A stretch of 53,349 nt of DNA, taken from contig NZ_AXAZ01000060.1 in NCBI RefSeq assembly GCF_000473065.1, positions 1 through 53,349 of the forward strand, given 5' to 3'. The position numbers and the translations under genes were made by a program. Numbering within the stretch: the first letter of the stretch is position 1; each line of letters starts with the position of its first letter. Of the stretch, positions 34,209 through 44,881 are shown piece after piece. The notes under the pieces were generated by a model. The model was not told the origin of the DNA, did no database searches, and saw only the letters and a program-made list of their open reading frames with translations. The DNA comes from Bradyrhizobium sp. WSM1743 (GTDB taxonomy: Bacteria; Pseudomonadota; Alphaproteobacteria; Rhizobiales; Xanthobacteraceae).

Positions 34209-34607
34209 CTAATTCCCGTTGACGCGAAAGCGCAGCGGCTTGGGACCGACCAGCGTCAGCACCTCGCCCTGGCGCTTCCAGGTCTCGACGCTGCCGAGTG
34301 CGGCGACGAGCTCGTCGTCGGCTTGCGCCTTCGCAGGCGGGCAGGAACGGTCCTGGATCTGGCCGGGGACGAAGATCACGGTGTTGCCGGCAACCGAGAA
34401 CTGGCCCTTGCCGCCCTTGCACCAGAGCTCCAGCACGACCTCGCCATTGTCGCCGATCTCGATGTTCGGAATCCGCTTCGAGCCTGCTTGCGGCAGCGCT
34501 TCCAGCGTCATCTCGGTGCCGAAGGGAAACCCCTCCTCGGCACGCGCGAGCGTGGACATCGCGAGCATTGCAACCGCTGCACATACCAATCGCTTGAGCG
34601 AAACCAT
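34209..34607 (-). CDS. META-domain (HslJ-like) exported protein
   Basis: 132 aa. The signal peptide LVCAAVAMLAMSTLARA/E is followed by a domain with EMTLEALPQAGSKRIPNIEI, ELWCKGGKGQFSVAGNTVIF, SCPPAKAQADDELVAALG and GEVLTLVGPKPLRFRV. The C-x-PP...L-x-L-x(8-14)-W...G-L-x-L order is that of META/HslJ-like domains, found in periplasmic proteins of unclear role. Moderate assignment. Confidence 0.72.
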   Translation of the reverse strand: MVSLKRLVCAAVAMLAMSTLARAEEGFPFGTEMTLEALPQAGSKRIPNIEIGDNGEVVLELWCKGGKGQFSVAGNTVIFVPGQIQDRSCPPAKAQADDELVAALGSVETWKRQGEVLTLVGPKPLRFRVNGN

Positions 34608-34683
34608 GAGACCTCTCGACCGACCTGATTTGCGGCACCTTCTACAAGACGGCTGCGCTATTGAGAAGGTTCGCAGGAGACGC

Positions 34684-34718
34684 AAAAATCCCCGCGGGGA
34701 TGCGCCTCGCGGGGATTT
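34684..34718 (-). terminator. Terminator of the lactate permease gene
   Basis: Read on the minus strand, AAATCCCCGCG ... CGCGGGGATTTTT is an 11-bp stem followed by T residues, 22 bp after the lctP stop. Confidence 0.82.
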
Positions 34719-34739
34719 GTCCAAGCGCGGCGCTGACGG

Positions 34740-36404
<1,665 letters not shown>

Positions 36405-36718
36405 CGTCTTCCTCCCCACGCATGTTTGCGGCAGGCGACCCGCGTGGAGAGCCGGTCCTGCTTGACGCTGGAAGCGATAACCCCCGAGTTGGACGCGAAT
36501 CCCTCGCGAATGCAGCGGTTCCCGTCCGCTCACAAGCTCGCGAAATCCCTGAGCACCCCGCCCCGCGCCGTCGAGCCCCATGCTAGGGTTGCAAGCTGCG
36601 ACAATCCAACGCAATTTGCAGGTCTTGCGACTTTAGTCTAAGCGCGCCCGTTTTCGCCATTGCCTCAAGGCTTTGGCTCAGGGCATTTGTGCACATCCCC
36701 TCGAGGAGACAGAGCTCT
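36405..36718. other. Divergent intergenic region, lctP / ABC exporter
   Basis: 314 bp holding the leaders of two oppositely transcribed genes. No palindrome or repeat stands out; a fairly A/T-rich patch (GCAATTTGCAGG) near 36610 may belong to one promoter. Confidence 0.4.
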
Positions 36719-38482
36719 GTGAACAACATCCGCGCCACGCTCGCGATCGTCTGGCGAATCGCCGCCCCCTATTTCCGATCCGAGGACAAATGGGCCGGCC
36801 GCGGCCTACTCGGCGCCGTCATTGCCATGGAGCTGGCACTGGTCGCGATCGACGTGCTGGTGAACCAGTGGCAGAACCGGTTCTACAGCGCGCTCCAGAC
36901 CAGCGACTGGGACACCTTCGTGCGGGAGATCTGGATCTTCGTCGCGCTCGCCTTCACCTATATCGCGCTGGCCGTCTACAAGCTGTACCTGAACCAGTGG
37001 CTGCAGATTCGCTGGCGGCAATGGCTCACCCGGCATTATCTCGGTGAATGGCTCGGGGGCGCCACGCATTATCGCATGCAGCTGAAGGGCGATGCGGCCG
37101 ACAACCCGGACCAGCGCATTACCGAGGACGTCAAGAACTTCGTCGAGCAGACCCTGACCATCGGGCTCGGCCTGCTCTCGTCGATCGTGACGCTGTTCTC
37201 CTTCGTGATCATCCTCTGGGGCCTTTCCAACGCCGCGCCGCTGCGCCTGTTCGGCACAGATCTCATGATCCCCGGCTATCTGTGCTGGGGCGCGCTGATC
37301 TACGCGATCTTCGGCACCGCGCTGACGCACTGGATCGGCGCGCCGCTGGTCAACCTCAATTTCGAGCAGCAACGTTACGAAGCCGACTTCCGCTTCAACC
37401 TCGTCCGCGTCCGCGAGAATTCCGAGCAGATCGCGCTGCTCAGGGGTGAAGGCGCCGAACGCGCCCGCCTGCTCGATCGCTTCGGTTTCGTGATCGCCAA
37501 CTGGTACGGCATCATGAGCCGGACCAAACGCCTCACCGCGTTCACGGCCAGCTACCAGCAGGCCGCCGTGATCTTTCCCTACGTGCTGGTGGCGCCGGCC
37601 TTCTTCGCCAAGAAGATCCAGCTCGGCGACATGATGCAGACCGCATCCGCCTTCTCCAGCGTGCAGGGCGCACTGTCGTTCTTCGTCACGGCCTACCGGT
37701 CGCTGGCGGAGTGGCGCTCGATCGTTGCGCGCCTCGGTGGATTCGAGATGTCGGTCGAATCGGCCGCGAACCTGCCGGCACATGAGCCTGCGATCGCCCT
37801 GGAGGTCGCCAGTGGCGGCCGCCATATCGACCTCGAGCAGCTCTGCGTCAACCTGCCCAACGGCACACCGCTGGTGGCCGCTAAGGCCTTCACCATTCAG
37901 ACGTCGGAGCGCGTGTTGGTGACTGGACCGTCGGGCTCCGGCAAGTCCACGCTGTTCCGGGCCATCGCCGGCATTTGGCCGTTCGGTACCGGCACGGTTG
38001 TGATCCCCGCGAAGGCAAAGCTGATGATGCTGCCGCAGCGGCCGTATTTTCCGGTCGGCGTGCTGCGCGATGCCGTTGTCTATCCGGCAGCGCCCGGCGC
38101 GTTCGCCGCCGCGCAAGTCCGCGACGCGCTGATCGCGGTCGGGCTGCCTGACCTCGCCGAGCGGCTCGAGGAGGACGGCCATTGGAACCGGATGCTCTCG
38201 CTCGGCGAGCAGCAGCGCCTGGGACTTGCACGCGCGCTGCTGCATGTGCCGGACTATCTGTTCCTGGACGAGGCGACTGCCTCGCTGGACGAGCCGTCGG
38301 AAGCCCGGCTTTACCGGCTCCTGGCGGAGAAGCTGCCGCAGGCCACCATCGTCTCGATCGGCCACCGCTCGACGCTCGACGCCTTCCACACGCGGAAGGT
38401 GGCGCTGGTGAAGGACGGCGCGATCCACGTTGTCGGCAGGGGCCGTGAACCGGTCGAGGCGGAGCCGACCGCCGCGCCCTGA
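36719..38482 (+). CDS. ABC transporter, fused permease/ATPase, SbmA/BacA-like
   Basis: 587 aa from the GTG at 36719 with a GAGGAGAC site (an in-frame ATG at 36689 has none). The membrane half (to about 330) opens RATLAIVWRIAAPYFRSEDKW and has VNQWQNRFYSALQTSDWDTF, the signature of the ABC_membrane_2/SbmA_BacA group. The ATPase half has GPSGSGKST (Walker A), SLGEQQRLGLARALLH (signature) and YLFLDEATASLDE (Walker B). Members of this group include BclA, the Bradyrhizobium peptide transporter needed for symbiosis with NCR-producing legumes, and YddA-like exporters. Which one this is cannot be settled by eye. Confidence 0.9.
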   Translation: MNNIRATLAIVWRIAAPYFRSEDKWAGRGLLGAVIAMELALVAIDVLVNQWQNRFYSALQTSDWDTFVREIWIFVALAFTYIALAVYKLYLNQWLQIRWRQWLTRHYLGEWLGGATHYRMQLKGDAADNPDQRITEDVKNFVEQTLTIGLGLLSSIVTLFSFVIILWGLSNAAPLRLFGTDLMIPGYLCWGALIYAIFGTALTHWIGAPLVNLNFEQQRYEADFRFNLVRVRENSEQIALLRGEGAERARLLDRFGFVIANWYGIMSRTKRLTAFTASYQQAAVIFPYVLVAPAFFAKKIQLGDMMQTASAFSSVQGALSFFVTAYRSLAEWRSIVARLGGFEMSVESAANLPAHEPAIALEVASGGRHIDLEQLCVNLPNGTPLVAAKAFTIQTSERVLVTGPSGSGKSTLFRAIAGIWPFGTGTVVIPAKAKLMMLPQRPYFPVGVLRDAVVYPAAPGAFAAAQVRDALIAVGLPDLAERLEEDGHWNRMLSLGEQQRLGLARALLHVPDYLFLDEATASLDEPSEARLYRLLAEKLPQATIVSIGHRSTLDAFHTRKVALVKDGAIHVVGRGREPVEAEPTAAP

Positions 38483-38540
38483 GACGCAAAGGGACGTGGC
38501 GCCCCGCCGGTCAGCGCCTCCGAAGAGACCAGCTGCCTTC

Positions 38541-38676
38541 TCGCGTCCCGGACAAGCCGCAACGCCCTTTGGCGTTGCGGCGCAGAGCCGGGACCCGGGT
38601 GTCGTACTCCAGAAGGATGGGCCCCGGCTCTGCAGCGCACCACTGAAGGAGTGCTGCGCTGCGTCCGGGGCACGAG
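38541..38676. repeat. Palindromic intergenic repeat (long type, inverted relative to 34061)
   Basis: CTCGCGTCCCGGACAAG ... GAGCCGGGAC and GGCCCCGGCTCTGC ... GTCCGGGGCACGAG, the same composite repeat as 34061-34190 read from the other strand. It lies after the ABC transporter gene. Confidence 0.85.
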
Positions 38677-38811
38677 AACGAGACGCGGTTCACATCCACA
38701 AATCGACACTGCAAACGCAATCACGGAGTGTGAGGCGTCAGCGCCGGTCTTCAGCCCCACACTTCGTACGCTCGCCTCGCGGCCGAGCATCCTTCTCACC
38801 AGCCCCAAAGC

Positions 38812-38839
38812 AAAAGGGCGGCAGATCGCTCTGCCGCCC
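38812..38839 (-). terminator. Terminator of the TorF-type porin gene
   Basis: On the minus strand GGGCGGCAG-agcgat-CTGCCGCCC followed by TTTTGCTTT, 25 bp after the porin stop. Confidence 0.88.
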
Positions 38840-38864
38840 CCGTCAAGTCGTCTCGGTTAGAAGC

Positions 38865-39875
38865 TTACTTCAGATTGCTCATCGCCGTCAGGTCGAACGA
38901 GAGCTTGGCGACGCCGGCCGCGCTGCACCAGTTGGAGCCGAAGCCGCCCGGATTGATGGGAGTGAAGCTGCCGTCGAACTTCGCGGTGTAGTCGCTGGTG
39001 AAGGCGTTGCAGTCGCCCTTCTTCAGATCGGTGTCGTAGTAGCGCAGATCGAGCGTGAACACCTTGTAGGTGAAGCCAACGCCGACGTTCCAGGTGTTGT
39101 AGCTCGGCTCCTTGATGCCGTTCGCGTACACCGGATCGCCCGCGATGCCGTAGAAGATGTCGGAGGTGCCGAGCCACTGCCGGCCGAACTCACCCGACAC
39201 GTACATGCCGACGCCGCTGGCGCCGAAGATCGTGCTCGGCGCGGTCCACTTGGCGGTGATCGAGGCATAGTTGCCCCAGGCGCCGAGGTTGAGGAAGTTC
39301 GGCGAGTAGTACTCGTTGAAGCCGACTGTCCACTGGTCGTTGATGGCGATGTTCAGCTTGGCATAGGCTTCGAAGAAGCTCGCGTCCTTCTTGGCGAAGT
39401 TGCCGTTGATGGGAAGGCCGATGGCGCCCTGGGAATAATCGATGTCGGTGCCGCAATTGCCCTGGGCGAGGGTGCCCTGCGAGCCGAAGCAGCTTCCGCC
39501 CGGATAGAGGTAACCCCAGACACCGAAGTCGAAGGCGAACATGCCGAAGGTCGGGCGGATACCGCCGTAGATGTCGACTTCCGCCGCAGCGCGGTTCGGG
39601 AACGAGATGCTTGAGGCGGACGTACCGATGTAGAGCTGGAGGTCTTTGTTGACGTTGTAGCGCGGCTCGAAATAGGCCGTGACCGACGGGTTATGGTTGG
39701 ACTGGGTGACACCGCGGAAGATGTAATCGCTCATGATGCCGGCGCCGAAGGCGACATCCCACGGATCGAAGGCCGGCGGCGGCGGGGCTTTCAGGGCCTT
39801 CACGCGCAAGTCCGCCGCGAATGCCGAGCCCGTTACCATTGCCAGCGCCGTTGCCAACAAAGCCACTTTTTTCAT
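38865..39875 (-). CDS. TorF-family putative porin
   Basis: 336 aa from the ATG at 39875. A signal peptide (VALLATALAMVTGSAFA/A) precedes an outer-membrane barrel. The family's opening DVAFGAGIMSDYIFRGVTQSN, then VTAYFEPRYNVNKDLQLYIG, with alternating strands and repeated Y/G/W residues, is diagnostic of TorF/Gcw_chp porins. Two cysteine pairs (GSCFGSQGTLAQGNCG, CNAF...WCSA) may constrain loops. A terminator follows. Substrate not known. Confidence 0.9.
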   Translation of the reverse strand: MKKVALLATALAMVTGSAFAADLRVKALKAPPPPAFDPWDVAFGAGIMSDYIFRGVTQSNHNPSVTAYFEPRYNVNKDLQLYIGTSASSISFPNRAAAEVDIYGGIRPTFGMFAFDFGVWGYLYPGGSCFGSQGTLAQGNCGTDIDYSQGAIGLPINGNFAKKDASFFEAYAKLNIAINDQWTVGFNEYYSPNFLNLGAWGNYASITAKWTAPSTIFGASGVGMYVSGEFGRQWLGTSDIFYGIAGDPVYANGIKEPSYNTWNVGVGFTYKVFTLDLRYYDTDLKKGDCNAFTSDYTAKFDGSFTPINPGGFGSNWCSAAGVAKLSFDLTAMSNLK

Positions 39876-40204
39876 TTCGATCCCCATCGTCAGTTCTTAG
39901 ACCCCAGTCGGATCCCGGAAGCCCCCCGGGGCGCTCGACCTGATTGCAAATCTCATCACTGCGGCAATCTGGATTGGGGGATAGGAACCGTGAAGCAAAA
40001 AGCGCGGGCATCTGCCGACTTTTTAGGCGTTTTGACGATTCCACGAAAGGTTGTCAGCCTGTGTGGCTTCTCGATCACATTATTTGCATTCCAAAGTGCC
40101 CAGAAGGCCGGGTAAGTCCGGGGGATCGTCGGACAGCGTGATACCGAGGCCACGAATCGGACTGCCGCCGGGAACGGTGTGACCAAACCCGCTTGCGACG
40201 ATGC
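39876..40204. other. Intergenic region, no gene seen
   Basis: About 330 bp between two minus-strand genes. It holds the promoter of the porin and has no ORF with a ribosome-binding site or recognisable product. Confidence 0.4.
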
Positions 40205-40235
40205 AAAAAGGCCGCAGCGCCTGGCGCCGCGGCCC
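40205..40235 (-). terminator. Terminator of the histone-H1-like gene
   Basis: On the minus strand GGCCGC-G-GCGCC-A-GGCGC-T-GCGGCC followed by TTTTTGC, a stem with two small bulges, about 45 bp after the stop. Confidence 0.8.
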
Positions 40236-40277
40236 TTCTGTTTGCAGATCCTTCCAAGGGACGGGAGGCCGGGAGGC

Positions 40278-40652
40278 CTACCCCTGTCCCTCGGCCGGCG
40301 CCGATTCCGCAGAAGACGAAGGCATCGCCCAGCTAGTCTCGGCGGCGGGCTCGGGAGCCGGAGCCTCTGCCGGTGCTGACGGCTTCGGAGCAGGCGCTGC
40401 CTTCGCCTTCTTCGGTGCCGCTTTCTTCGCGGCCTTCTTGGGGGCGGCCTTCTTGGCCGACTTTGCCGCAGCCTTCTTGGCGGCTTTCTTCGGGGCTGCC
40501 TTCTTGGCAACTTTCTTGGCAGTTTTCTTCGCAGTCTTCTTGGCAGACTTTTTCGCGGACTTCTTGGCTGCCTTCTTCGCGGACTTCTTCGCTGCTACAA
40601 CCTTTTTGGCCTTTTTGGCCTTCTTGCTTTTCTTCTTCTTCGCTTTCGCCAT
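40278..40652 (-). CDS. Histone H1-like lysine/alanine-rich protein
   Basis: 124 aa from the ATG at 40652 with an AGGAGGACC site. Residues 1-85 are a run of KKxAKK/KKAAPKKAAKK units (start MAKAKKKKSKKAKKAKKVVA) with essentially no acidic residues, as in bacterial H1-like nucleoid proteins. The last 35 residues are a Pro/Ala/Glu linker (APAPKPSAPAEAPAPEPAA). It should coat DNA nonspecifically. Repeat number is likely polymorphic. A sequence like an EcfG promoter (GGAAC-N17-TGTT, 40700-40675) lies upstream, suggesting stress induction. Confidence 0.85.
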   Translation of the reverse strand: MAKAKKKKSKKAKKAKKVVAAKKSAKKAAKKSAKKSAKKTAKKTAKKVAKKAAPKKAAKKAAAKSAKKAAPKKAAKKAAPKKAKAAPAPKPSAPAEAPAPEPAAETSWAMPSSSAESAPAEGQG

Positions 40653-40736
40653 CGTGGTCCTCCTGTTGCCGCCGAACAATGGTCGATCGGGCGTCGTTCC
40701 GCCGTCACCTCCGGACGAAAGCTCAGCCTTTGAAGC

Positions 40737-42059
40737 TCAAGCTTGCGCGTTCAATGCCGGCCGCGACCCGCCCGTAGCCCAATCGAGAAGCTCAATCGTG
40801 TGTACGACCGGAACTGACGTGCCACTGGCAATCTGCACCATGCAGCCGATATTGCCCGCGGCAATCATGTCCGGCTTGACGCTCGCGATGTTGGCGACCT
40901 TGCGATCGCGCAACCGATCCGCAAGCTCGGGCTGGAGAATGTTGTAGGTCCCCGCCGAGCCGCAACACAAATGGCTCTCGGGCACATCTTTCACCACGAA
41001 TCCATTCTTGGAAAGCAATTCTTTCGGAAGGCCTGTGATTTTCTGCCCGTGCTGCAACGAACACGCGGAGTGATAGGCGACGACGATGTTGTCCTGTCTC
41101 GCAGTTGTCGCGAGTCCGAGGCCGGCGACGTATTCGGTGATGTCCTTGGCGAGCGCCGACACCTTCGCCGCATCGGCAGCGAACGCGGCGTCCTCGCGCA
41201 GGAGATAGCCATAGTCCTTGATGACCGTGCCGCAGCCGGAGGTCGTCACCAGGATGGCATCGAGCCCCTCGCCGGCCGCTTCCTTGCCCCACGCCGCGAT
41301 GTTGGCGCGCGCTCGCGCCAACGCATCCTGGTCGTTGCCGAGGTGATGGGTCAGCGCGCCACAGCACTGCTCGTCCCGGACCAGGACGACCTCGATGCCA
41401 TGGCGGGTCAGGAGACTGATGGCAGCCTGGTTGATGCGCGGGGCCAGCACCTGCTGGGCGCAGCCCTGGAGCAGCGCCACACGTCCGCGCTTCCTGCCGA
41501 GCGCCGCGAACACGCTGCCCGCGGCAGGCCCCGCGGGCGGCAGCCGGTTCGGGGCCAGCGCCAGCATCGCCTTGACGCGCTGGATCAATCCGGGCGTGGC
41601 CGAAGGCCGGGGCGTCGGCAGCAGGACGCTGAGCGGACGGGCCAGCCGCGCCAACCACATGCTGATGCGGAAGCGCTGCGGGTCCGGCAGGACGAAGGCG
41701 AGCACCTTGCGCAGCAGCCGCTCGGTCAGCGGCCGCTGGTAACGCTCTTCGATCCGGACCCGGGCCTGGTCGACGAGATGCATGTAGTTCACGCCGGAAG
41801 GGCAGGTCGTCATGCAGGCAAGGCACGACAGGCAGCGGTCGATATGCTTGACCACCTCGGCCGTCGGCGCCTGGTCCTTCTCCAGCATCTCCTTGATCAG
41901 GTAGATGCGGCCGCGCGGACTATCGAGCTCGTCGCCGAGCAGCACATAGGTCGGACAGGTTGCGGTGCAGAAGCCGCAATGGACGCAGGCGCGCAGGATC
42001 TTGTCGGCTTCCGCGATGTCGGGGTCGGCGAGCTGCGCGAGTGAGAATTCGGTCTTCAT
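40737..42059 (-). CDS. glcF: Glycolate oxidase iron-sulfur subunit
   Basis: 440 aa. GlcF is the electron-transferring subunit of the GlcDEF glycolate dehydrogenase. Two [4Fe-4S] motifs are present: CVHCGFCTATCP (about residue 25) and CLSCLACMTTCPSGV (about 75). Two CCG-type domains (EQCCGALTHH, LCCGSAGTYN) complete the heterodisulfide-reductase-like part. The ATG directly follows the glcE stop (TGAATG), so translation is coupled. The catalytic partner glcD is ~3.3 kb away on the same strand. Confidence 0.95.
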   Translation of the reverse strand: MKTEFSLAQLADPDIAEADKILRACVHCGFCTATCPTYVLLGDELDSPRGRIYLIKEMLEKDQAPTAEVVKHIDRCLSCLACMTTCPSGVNYMHLVDQARVRIEERYQRPLTERLLRKVLAFVLPDPQRFRISMWLARLARPLSVLLPTPRPSATPGLIQRVKAMLALAPNRLPPAGPAAGSVFAALGRKRGRVALLQGCAQQVLAPRINQAAISLLTRHGIEVVLVRDEQCCGALTHHLGNDQDALARARANIAAWGKEAAGEGLDAILVTTSGCGTVIKDYGYLLREDAAFAADAAKVSALAKDITEYVAGLGLATTARQDNIVVAYHSACSLQHGQKITGLPKELLSKNGFVVKDVPESHLCCGSAGTYNILQPELADRLRDRKVANIASVKPDMIAAGNIGCMVQIASGTSVPVVHTIELLDWATGGSRPALNAQA

Positions 42060-43295
42060 TCAGCCAGCGCTCCGCGTGAGCCGCCCCCGGTTGAGAATGG
42101 TCTTCGGATCGAAGCTGGCGCGCACCCGCTCGCTCAGCGCGGCAATGCCCGGCGCCTGTGGATGGAACACATCGACATCGCGCCTGACCTCCTCGGCCGC
42201 CCGGATCAGCGTGGCGTGCCCACCAACCGCATTCGCGCAAGCACGCACGACCGGGGCATGCGCGTCGCCCTTCGGCGGCAATGCGGCCCAGATCAATCCG
42301 CCGCCCCAATCATAGATCATGTCGCCGCCGGTCTCGCGCGCCAATTGCGTTCCGAGCGCCGCACCCGATGCTGGCGGGCAGACGATCCGCCAGACCGGCC
42401 AGGCCCCCAGCGCGCCGCCGGCCGCGAACGGCAGCACGTCGCGCAGCGTCGCCCATAGCGCGGACGACGCCGCGTCCTCGATCAGGGTTGCGGTTCCGAA
42501 CGGCGCCAGCAATTCACGCAGCGAGCCAGCGCGGTGGGCGGCGGAGGCGGTGATGCCCTCGAGCCGCAGTGCGGTCAGCGCCTCGCCCTCGCCTGCAATG
42601 TCGCCAAGCCCGTCGGTCTTGGCCCGAAACGCGGATTTCGGCAGGTGCGCGGCACCGGAGACGTCGAAGGGTGAGCCGAGCGCCGCGGTCATCGCCTTGT
42701 TGGCGGCGGCATCCTCTAACCCGCGCAGCAGCAGCGTCCGCTCGGCCTCCGGCTTCGGCATCACCTTGAGCGTGACCTCCGTCATCACCGACAGCGTGCC
42801 CCAGGACCCCGCGAGCAACTTGCAGAGATCGTAGCCGGTGACGTTCTTCACCACCTTGCCGCCGGTCTTGAAGCTGTCGCCGAAACCGGAGACGGCGTGT
42901 GCGCCGAGCAGATGATCGCGCGCCCCTCCCGCCCGGATCCGCCGCGGCCCGGCGAGCCCGGCCCCGATCATGCCGCCGATGGTGCCCGATACCGGCGTGC
43001 CGAGCAGCGGGGCGGTGTTCATCGGCTCGAAGGCGAATTGCTGGTTCTTGGCATCGATCAGCGACAGCACGTCGTTAAGCGGCGCCCCGGCCTGGAGCGT
43101 GACGATCAGCTCATTGGGCTCGTAGGAGGTGACGGCATTGAGCGCGGAGACGTCGAGCACAGCGTTGGTCGCCATCGCATGTCCAATGCCGCGCTTGGAG
43201 CCATGGCCGATGATCTCGAGCGGCTGCTCATTGGCGATTGCCGCGCGCACCACCTCTTCGACGTCTTTGGCGTCTCTGACCTTGAGCGTATCCAC
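42060..43295 (-). CDS. glcE: Glycolate oxidase FAD-binding subunit
   Basis: 411 aa. GlcE carries a FAD-binding type 4 domain related to GlcD. Near the N-terminus VAIANEQPLEIIGHGSKRGIGH is followed by the flavin-loop region LLGTPVSGTIGGMIGAGLAGP and FGDSFKTGGKVVKNVTGYDLCKLLAGSWG. The C-terminal half is degenerate, as in known GlcE. The starts of this gene and the ferritin-like gene face each other across ~320 bp, so glcEF must be transcribed from its own promoter, separate from glcD. Confidence 0.95.
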   Translation of the reverse strand: MDTLKVRDAKDVEEVVRAAIANEQPLEIIGHGSKRGIGHAMATNAVLDVSALNAVTSYEPNELIVTLQAGAPLNDVLSLIDAKNQQFAFEPMNTAPLLGTPVSGTIGGMIGAGLAGPRRIRAGGARDHLLGAHAVSGFGDSFKTGGKVVKNVTGYDLCKLLAGSWGTLSVMTEVTLKVMPKPEAERTLLLRGLEDAAANKAMTAALGSPFDVSGAAHLPKSAFRAKTDGLGDIAGEGEALTALRLEGITASAAHRAGSLRELLAPFGTATLIEDAASSALWATLRDVLPFAAGGALGAWPVWRIVCPPASGAALGTQLARETGGDMIYDWGGGLIWAALPPKGDAHAPVVRACANAVGGHATLIRAAEEVRRDVDVFHPQAPGIAALSERVRASFDPKTILNRGRLTRSAG

Positions 43296-43491
43296 GGGAA
43301 AAGGCGGTAGCGAAATTCGCGCAGGAAATCAAATCTGTCTGACGCCGCGATCGCCCAGGTCGGGATCTCTGGTGCAACGCGAAACAGCGGTGGCCGGGCG
43401 CTCCCTTTGGCGGGCCAGCGTTAGCGCACGCACAGGGCGGATGTCAGGCGGACAATCAGGAGTGTCTGCTCTCTGAGTGAGGGCCTTAGTA

Positions 43492-43515
43492 GGAACGGAC
43501 GCAAGCTCTCGCGTT
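43492..43515 (+). promoter_or_regulatory. EcfG-type promoter candidate, ferritin-like gene
   Basis: GGAAC at 43492-43496 and CGTT at 43512-43515, spacer 15, one base short of the usual 16-17 for the alphaproteobacterial general-stress sigma factor. About 100 bp upstream of the ATG. Confidence 0.45.
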
Positions 43516-43617
43516 TGTCATGCGTTCGGCGCGCCAGCGCGAAGCGGGCGAAAATGGGCAGGGCGATCTGCTGCTCTTGTAAGGCGCGTCACAATCACCA
43601 CGAAGAGGAGGTTTGCC

Positions 43618-44523
43618 ATGAACGTGGAGCGAGTTCGTATCTCCCGACGGCAATCCGTTGCCGGTTTATCTGTCCTTGGCCTGAGCGGGCTGTTGATCCC
43701 GACTGCCCATGCGCAGCATAAAGCACAACAGAAGCACCAGGAAACGACCGGCGTGGGAATACACGCCGCTGAAGTGAAGGATGAGGACATCTTTCAGTTC
43801 GCGCTGAACCTGGAATACATGGAGGCTGAGTTTTATCTGCGTGCCACGACCGGCAAGGGGATTGACGATTCTGACGCTGGACCCGACGCCGCGAGGGTCG
43901 CTGGCGGACACGAAGCCAAATTCGACAGGAAGGAAATCCGCGAATTTGTCGAGGAGCTGGCCGAAAACGAGCTTGCCCACGTGCGCTTCTATCGCAAGAC
44001 GCTGGGCAGGATGGCAGTATCGCGCCCAGCCATCGATTTCGATGCGGGTTTCAAGGCAGCCGCCCAGGCAGCCGGTCTCCCCGCCGATTTCGATCCGTTT
44101 GCCGATGACATGAGTGTCTTGCTGGGCGGCATGCTGTTTGAGGACGTCGGCGTGACGGCCTATGCCGGGGCAGCGCCGCTGATCAAGAGCAAGGGGTTCG
44201 TCGAGGCTGCGGCGGGCATTCTGGCCGTCGAGGCGTACCACATGGGGATGGCGCGCTCGCAGCTCTATTTGATGGGTGAAAAGGCCTGGAATGCGGCCAA
44301 CGCCATCTCCGACGCCCGGGACAAGCTCGACGGTGGTCAGGACAAGGACCAGGGCATCCGGATGAACGGCAAAGCCAATGTCGTTCCATCAACGCCCGAT
44401 GCCATTGCGTTCCGCCGCACGCCGCAGGAGGTGCTGCATATCGTCTATCTGACCGACAAGCAGGGTATGAGCAAAGGCGGGTTCTACCCGAACGGAATGA
44501 ACGGCGTTATCAAGTCCACCTGA
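43618..44523 (+). CDS. Tat-exported ferritin-like (desiccation-related) protein
   Basis: 301 aa from the ATG at 43618 behind GAAGAGGAGG. The N-terminus carries a twin-arginine signal, RVRISRRQSVAGLSVLGLSG, with cleavage near AHAQ, so it is exported folded. The ferritin-like four-helix bundle shows metal ligands in NLEYMEAEFY (E66, E69), AENELAHVRFY (E118, H121) and AVEAYHMGMAR (ExxH). These are the di-iron ligands of the desiccation-related PCC13-62-like group. It sits between glcD and glcE on the opposite strand, with an EcfG-like promoter upstream. Composition appears less GC-rich than the neighbours. Confidence 0.85.
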   Translation: MNVERVRISRRQSVAGLSVLGLSGLLIPTAHAQHKAQQKHQETTGVGIHAAEVKDEDIFQFALNLEYMEAEFYLRATTGKGIDDSDAGPDAARVAGGHEAKFDRKEIREFVEELAENELAHVRFYRKTLGRMAVSRPAIDFDAGFKAAAQAAGLPADFDPFADDMSVLLGGMLFEDVGVTAYAGAAPLIKSKGFVEAAAGILAVEAYHMGMARSQLYLMGEKAWNAANAISDARDKLDGGQDKDQGIRMNGKANVVPSTPDAIAFRRTPQEVLHIVYLTDKQGMSKGGFYPNGMNGVIKST

Positions 44524-44828
44524 GCTCTCGGCCGAATGGGGAGCCGGATCGGCCGTCGTGCCGGCGGCCGAAACGCGCCTGCGCACGGTCGTTGGGCAGG
44601 TCGCTTTTGGTGCTGTGGTGATCTTGTTTGGATAGCTTGCCTGTCCTGAACAGGATCATCCTCGGCACGCCGAAGCGAGCAAGAACGGGCGGCGCCATCT
44701 CTCGGCGCCCGCAACTGGACTGCGCGCTCTGCATCAATCCCCGGCATCATCGGCACTGCTTCGGCCGGGACGACGCGCAGCGGCATTTGCTGAACCTTGC
44801 GATGATAGATTGATGAACAGGCGTTCAT
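44524..44828. other. Intergenic region after the ferritin-like gene
   Basis: 305 bp without a supported gene. Short ORFs on both strands lack ribosome-binding sites; the right end leads into the EcfG promoter of the next gene. Confidence 0.4.
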
Positions 44829-44853
44829 GGAACGGCGCAGTTGCTAACCCGTT
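44829..44853 (+). promoter_or_regulatory. EcfG-type general stress promoter
   Basis: GGAAC at 44829-44833, exactly 16 bases, then CGTT at 44850-44853: a textbook match to GGAAC-N16-17-CGTT. The start codon at 44882 lies 28 bp downstream with GAGGAGGA in between. Confidence 0.75.
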
Positions 44854-44881
44854 GATCACCGGGCTTGTTTGAGGAGGAGGA

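Noticed and set aside
34684..34718. Bidirectional terminator for a plus-strand gene
   Set aside because: No plus-strand gene ends here; T residues follow the stem on the minus side only.
44484..44828. 114-aa minus-strand frame after the ferritin-like gene
   Set aside because: Pro/Arg-rich, overlaps the ferritin-like gene end and has no ribosome-binding site.
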